Source of the DNA: SIG452 sp045638525
GTDB taxonomy: Bacteria; Bacillota; Clostridia; UMGS1840
Length of the DNA: 9,059 nucleotides
Direction of reading: 5' to 3'
NCBI GenBank assembly: GCA_045638525.1
Contig: JAZUBQ010000024.1
Span: 1 to 9,059 of the forward strand
Both the position numbers and the translations under genes were made by a program. Within the stretch, counting starts at the first letter, position 1. Each line of letters begins with the position of its first letter. The notes beneath the pieces were generated by a model. It saw only the letters and a list, made by a program, of their open reading frames with translations, did no database searches and had not been told where the DNA came from. Below are positions 6,916 to 9,059 of this stretch, one piece after another.

Positions 6916-7902
6916 TTATTTCCCCAAACACGCATCCACTGCATCCGCATAGTAGGAAAAGCCCATTTCGTTGGGATGCAGATACTCATCAAAATACAAC
7001 TTGGGATCGTGAGGAATGAGCTCAAAAACATCCAAAATCTTGATGTTATAGTTTTGCGCTTCCTCTTTTATCATTTGTCGGATTTCTTCCAACGAATAGG
7101 TAAATTCAAGATGCTCATTCATATCTGCTCTCCAAATGGGAAGAATCACATATTTATTTGCATTCTGATACAAACCATCCAAAATACTGAAAAATTCCTT
7201 GATTCTTACGGGAGAGCCTTCATTTGCCCACATCCAGTCATTGGTACCGTATGCAATAAATACCGTGTCAAACTCCCCTTCTGGCAAATACATAAGATGA
7301 TGCTTGGAAAACACATCGCCGCCAATGGCTTCGTTGACTGTTTCATACCGGTATTTTCGGGAGATTACATTTGCATAGGTTAATGAGGGAAAATCCGCAT
7401 AAGCAGCGTGGGTAATGGAATCCCCCAAAAACAGCGTTTTCCCGGAATATGTGACCTTGGATAGCCTTGCACCTTCGGAAATTGCAAAATTCTTAATATT
7501 TACCGCACAGGAGCCCGGCAAATAGATGGTGATTTTTTTGTTGCCGGACTTAAATTTCACAAAAACTGTTCCGCTTCTGTCACAAGTCACGTCCTTTTCC
7601 CCTTGATGCAGCACCAGTTTGTCATCCGCATAAACATCGAAAAAATAGTGCTGATAAATACCGGAGACAAATTCGATAAATGCAGTATAGCAAAAAGAAA
7701 GCTCTTCGGTATCGGAATAAAATTCAATTTTGATTCCGGTTCCTGTGGAATGACGGATTTTTCTTGCCGCATCATCGGCAGAATCCATTTTTTCTTTTGT
7801 AAAACGGTACGGAATCAGTCCATCGCTCTCCTTATAATACACCGCACCGCAGATATATTTTTTCAGTTCTTCATGACCTAAAACGGTCATAGATTTAATC
7901 AT
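6916..7902 (-). CDS. SGNH/GDSL-type hydrolase with N-terminal beta-sandwich domain (probable carbohydrate esterase)
   Basis: This 328-residue protein has two parts. Residues 1 to about 150 form a beta-rich region, probably a jelly-roll like that seen before SGNH domains in CE2-type esterases. Residues 155-328 form the SGNH hydrolase: block I FLGDSIT (S162 is the nucleophile), a glycine at EAIGGD (G194/G195, block II), block III YGTND (N221) and block V FDEYLHPNE (H309). The acid preceding the histidine is unusual: Glu occupies the usual -3 position (E306) and Asp the -4 position (D305). Enzymes of this type remove acetyl or other acyl groups from polysaccharides and glycosides. No signal peptide is visible, so it probably acts inside the cell. 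The ATG lies 14 bases after the activase stop, with a strong AGGAG site seven bases away. Acyl and sugar specificity are unknown. Confidence 0.85.
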   Translation of the reverse strand: MIKSMTVLGHEELKKYICGAVYYKESDGLIPYRFTKEKMDSADDAARKIRHSTGTGIKIEFYSDTEELSFCYTAFIEFVSGIYQHYFFDVYADDKLVLHQGEKDVTCDRSGTVFVKFKSGNKKITIYLPGSCAVNIKNFAISEGARLSKVTYSGKTLFLGDSITHAAYADFPSLTYANVISRKYRYETVNEAIGGDVFSKHHLMYLPEGEFDTVFIAYGTNDWMWANEGSPVRIKEFFSILDGLYQNANKYVILPIWRADMNEHLEFTYSLEEIRQMIKEEAQNYNIKILDVFELIPHDPKLYFDEYLHPNEMGFSYYADAVDACLGK

Positions 7903-7916
7903 AATCTTTCTCCTGT

Positions 7917-8675
7917 TTATTCCAGAGGATATTTCATCCCAAGCATGGGATATTTTGCACCTGCCATCGTGTTATATGGCAGATATTCCACGGGGTATCC
8001 TTCGGTTAGTTGTTTGATGGCATCCAGATTTTCCTTTGTATCGGTGATATTTGGTATCATCGGCACACGGAATACAAATTCTTTGCCACTCTGTTTTAAC
8101 CACCGGATATTTTCTATAATCTTTTGGTTGTCAACACCGGTATATTTCTTATGTATTTCTTCGTTTACAAGTTTAATATCCTGCATCACGAAGTCCATTT
8201 CGCCAATCACCTTCTGGTAGGTTTTGGAGTCTGCATATCCGCTGGTCTGAATTGCTTTGTGAACACCCGGCAACTTCTTTGCAACCTCGATGACAAAGTC
8301 TGATTGCATCAAAGGTTCCCCACCTGAAAAAGTAACACCACCGTTCATGGTTGCCAGTAAATTAGCATCTTTTCGAATGGTTTCAGCTAACTCGTCAGAA
8401 GAAACCATCTTCCCTGCCAACTCTATCGCACCGTTTGCACAAGCGTGCAAACAGCGACCAAATGGTGCACATTCCGGATGGTTGCAAGCCTCATAACATT
8501 TGCCGCAATGTCCGCAGATATTTTCTTTATATAATAACTGAATTTCTTTGGATAATCCTTCCGGATTATGACACCACACACAACGGAGCGGACAACCTTT
8601 TAAAAACACGGTGATTCTGGCTCCCGGTCCGTCGTGTATGGAAAATTCTTTGATATCAAAAATAGTACCGTTCAT
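7917..8675 (-). CDS. Glycyl radical enzyme activating enzyme (radical SAM, PflA-like)
   Basis: This 252-residue radical SAM protein cleaves S-adenosylmethionine to a 5'-deoxyadenosyl radical that abstracts hydrogen from the glycine of a partner glycyl radical enzyme. It shows the opening FSIHDGPGARITVFLKGC, the SAM-cluster motif C28-x3-C32-x2-C35 (CPLRCVWC), and the GGE motif GGVTFSGGEP (112-121). The segment QDIKLVNEEIHKKYTGVDNQ is typical of PflA-type activases. Between the SAM cluster and GGE lies a ferredoxin-like insert with seven cysteines (C54, C57, C60, C64, C69, C75, C79). This is the two-cluster insert found in activases of glycyl radical enzymes other than classical PFL. The second half reads C-x5-C-x3-C rather than the full four-cysteine motif, so it may bind only one auxiliary 4Fe-4S cluster. 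It sits directly downstream of the radical enzyme it presumably activates. Gene symbol withheld because the partner is unidentified. Confidence 0.93.
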   Translation of the reverse strand: MNGTIFDIKEFSIHDGPGARITVFLKGCPLRCVWCHNPEGLSKEIQLLYKENICGHCGKCYEACNHPECAPFGRCLHACANGAIELAGKMVSSDELAETIRKDANLLATMNGGVTFSGGEPLMQSDFVIEVAKKLPGVHKAIQTSGYADSKTYQKVIGEMDFVMQDIKLVNEEIHKKYTGVDNQKIIENIRWLKQSGKEFVFRVPMIPNITDTKENLDAIKQLTEGYPVEYLPYNTMAGAKYPMLGMKYPLE

Positions 8676-8806
8676 ATTTTTTTACTCAATTACTTCTCAT
8701 TGTGATTTAGTCTGCAAGCCTTTTTTATTTTTGTTTTGCAGTGAGGGTGCTGTACACACGGTACCGCCCCGAATGAAAAACAGAAAGATGAAATTTTCTA
8801 AAGACC
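8676..8806 (-). other. 131-base spacer between the glycyl radical enzyme and its activase
   Basis: No gene fits here. On the minus strand there is an imperfect inverted repeat at 8746-8770: GTAC pairs with GTAC around a five-base loop, extended by CG and GG pairs with two mismatches. It is followed by an A-rich stretch (8721-8738 as T on the plus strand). Because the downstream run is A rather than U in the transcript, it does not look like an intrinsic terminator. A processing site or an RNA structure that sets the ratio of enzyme to activase is possible but unproved. A weak ribosome-binding-like GAG lies about nine bases before the activase ATG. Confidence 0.3.
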
Positions 8807-9059
8807 TTACACCTGATACTGTTGACGGCGCAGTACATGATCCTGATATTCCTTATCCAGTTCCACAAAGTATGCACTCCATCCCCAGATACGAACAACC
8901 AGTCGGCTGTGACGTTCGGGATGTGCTTGTGCATCCTTCATCACTTCTGCATTCACCGCATTTAACTGCATCTGATGACCACCCATATCCATATAGGCTT
9001 TTACCAACATTGCCACTTTATCAATGGCATCTTCCCCTTCAAACATCGAACTTGCAAAT
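8807..9059 (-). CDS. Glycyl radical enzyme (pyruvate formate-lyase-like), C-terminal part only
   Basis: Only the last 83 codons are in the window; the gene enters from the right edge and ends TAA at 8807-8809. The visible part is the conserved glycyl radical domain: a MGGHQMQLNAV strand, a KDAQAHPERHSRLVVRI segment, then the radical loop RIWGWSA, with the glycine to be activated encoded at 8882-8884, and the closing helix YFVELDKEYQDHV. These enzymes use a protein-based glycyl radical to start C-C, C-O, C-N or C-S bond cleavage on small substrates. The loop departs from the common R-V-[ACS]-G-Y-[SN] form, because Trp replaces the small residue before Gly and Trp replaces Tyr after it. The catalytic domain with its Cys and Glu residues is outside the window, so the reaction cannot be stated. 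The next gene downstream is its likely activase. Confidence 0.92.
   Translation of the reverse strand, partial: FASSMFEGEDAIDKVAMLVKAYMDMGGHQMQLNAVNAEVMKDAQAHPERHSRLVVRIWGWSAYFVELDKEYQDHVLRRQQYQV

Noticed and set aside
6914..6931. GTG start at 6931 for the Gfo/Idh/MocA gene
   Set aside because: It would overlap the upstream gene by 16 bases and lacks a suitable ribosome binding site; the ATG at 6913 has one and follows the upstream stop by two bases.
6976..7383. 135-codon open frame on the plus strand opposite the SGNH gene
   Set aside because: It is antisense to the conserved SGNH catalytic domain and has no recognisable protein features; a shadow frame.
8676..8806. Intrinsic terminator after the glycyl radical enzyme
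   Set aside because: The inverted repeat at 8746-8770 has two mismatches and is not followed by a U tract in the minus-strand transcript.
8807..9059. Assigning the radical enzyme as propanediol dehydratase because of the rhamnosidase nearby
   Set aside because: Rhamnose fermentation through 1,2-propanediol is tempting, but characterised propanediol dehydratases carry an Ala-Gly-Tyr loop as far as I recall, and no shell, aldehyde or alcohol dehydrogenase genes of that pathway are visible.

Overview
The window is a gene-dense stretch from a low-GC, probably anaerobic Firmicute (Clostridia-like). The basis is a low GC content judged by eye (roughly 40%), strong AGGAG-type ribosome binding sites, a DUF624/YesL-type membrane protein (a largely Firmicutes family) and an oxygen-sensitive glycyl radical enzyme with its radical-SAM activase. 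No rRNA, tRNA, CRISPR array, insertion sequence or phage gene is visible. All genes lie on the minus strand and read from the right edge to the left edge, so the window looks like the inside of one long operon whose two ends are cut off.

In transcription order: the C-terminus of a glycyl radical enzyme (8807-9059, partial), its activating enzyme (7917-8675), an SGNH/GDSL-type hydrolase with an N-terminal beta-rich domain (6916-7902), a Gfo/Idh/MocA oxidoreductase (5897-6913), an extended-SDR sugar-nucleotide-epimerase-like protein (4948-5886), a zinc-free MDR quinone-oxidoreductase-like protein (3964-4947), a metallo-beta-lactamase-fold hydrolase (3341-3967), a GH78 alpha-L-rhamnosidase-like protein (1105-3309), a DUF624/YesL-like six-helix membrane protein (253-1089), and the first 50 codons of a probable FAD-linked oxidase (1-150, partial). 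Inside the run the gaps are 2 to 31 bases, with one abutting pair and one 4-base ATGA overlap. The two larger gaps are 131 bases (between the radical enzyme and its activase) and 102 bases (before the FAD oxidase). No convincing intrinsic terminator was found in either.

Taken together the genes suggest breakdown of a decorated glycoside or pectin-like oligosaccharide inside the cell. The SGNH enzyme would remove acyl groups and the GH78 enzyme a terminal rhamnose-type sugar. The Gfo/Idh/MocA, SDR and MDR proteins would do redox or epimerisation steps on the sugar or aglycone, and the MBL protein would open a lactone or (thio)ester. A radical C-C, C-O or C-N cleavage by the glycyl radical enzyme would feed the pathway or drain it. 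Each family call rests on visible motifs; the joint pathway is inference.

The strongest oddities are a divergent glycyl-radical motif with Trp on both sides of the radical Gly (RIWGWSA), an AUG-UAG start-stop minicistron with an ideal ribosome binding site in front of the GH78 gene, and the unusual combination of a glycyl radical enzyme with a glycoside hydrolase and four redox/hydrolase genes.
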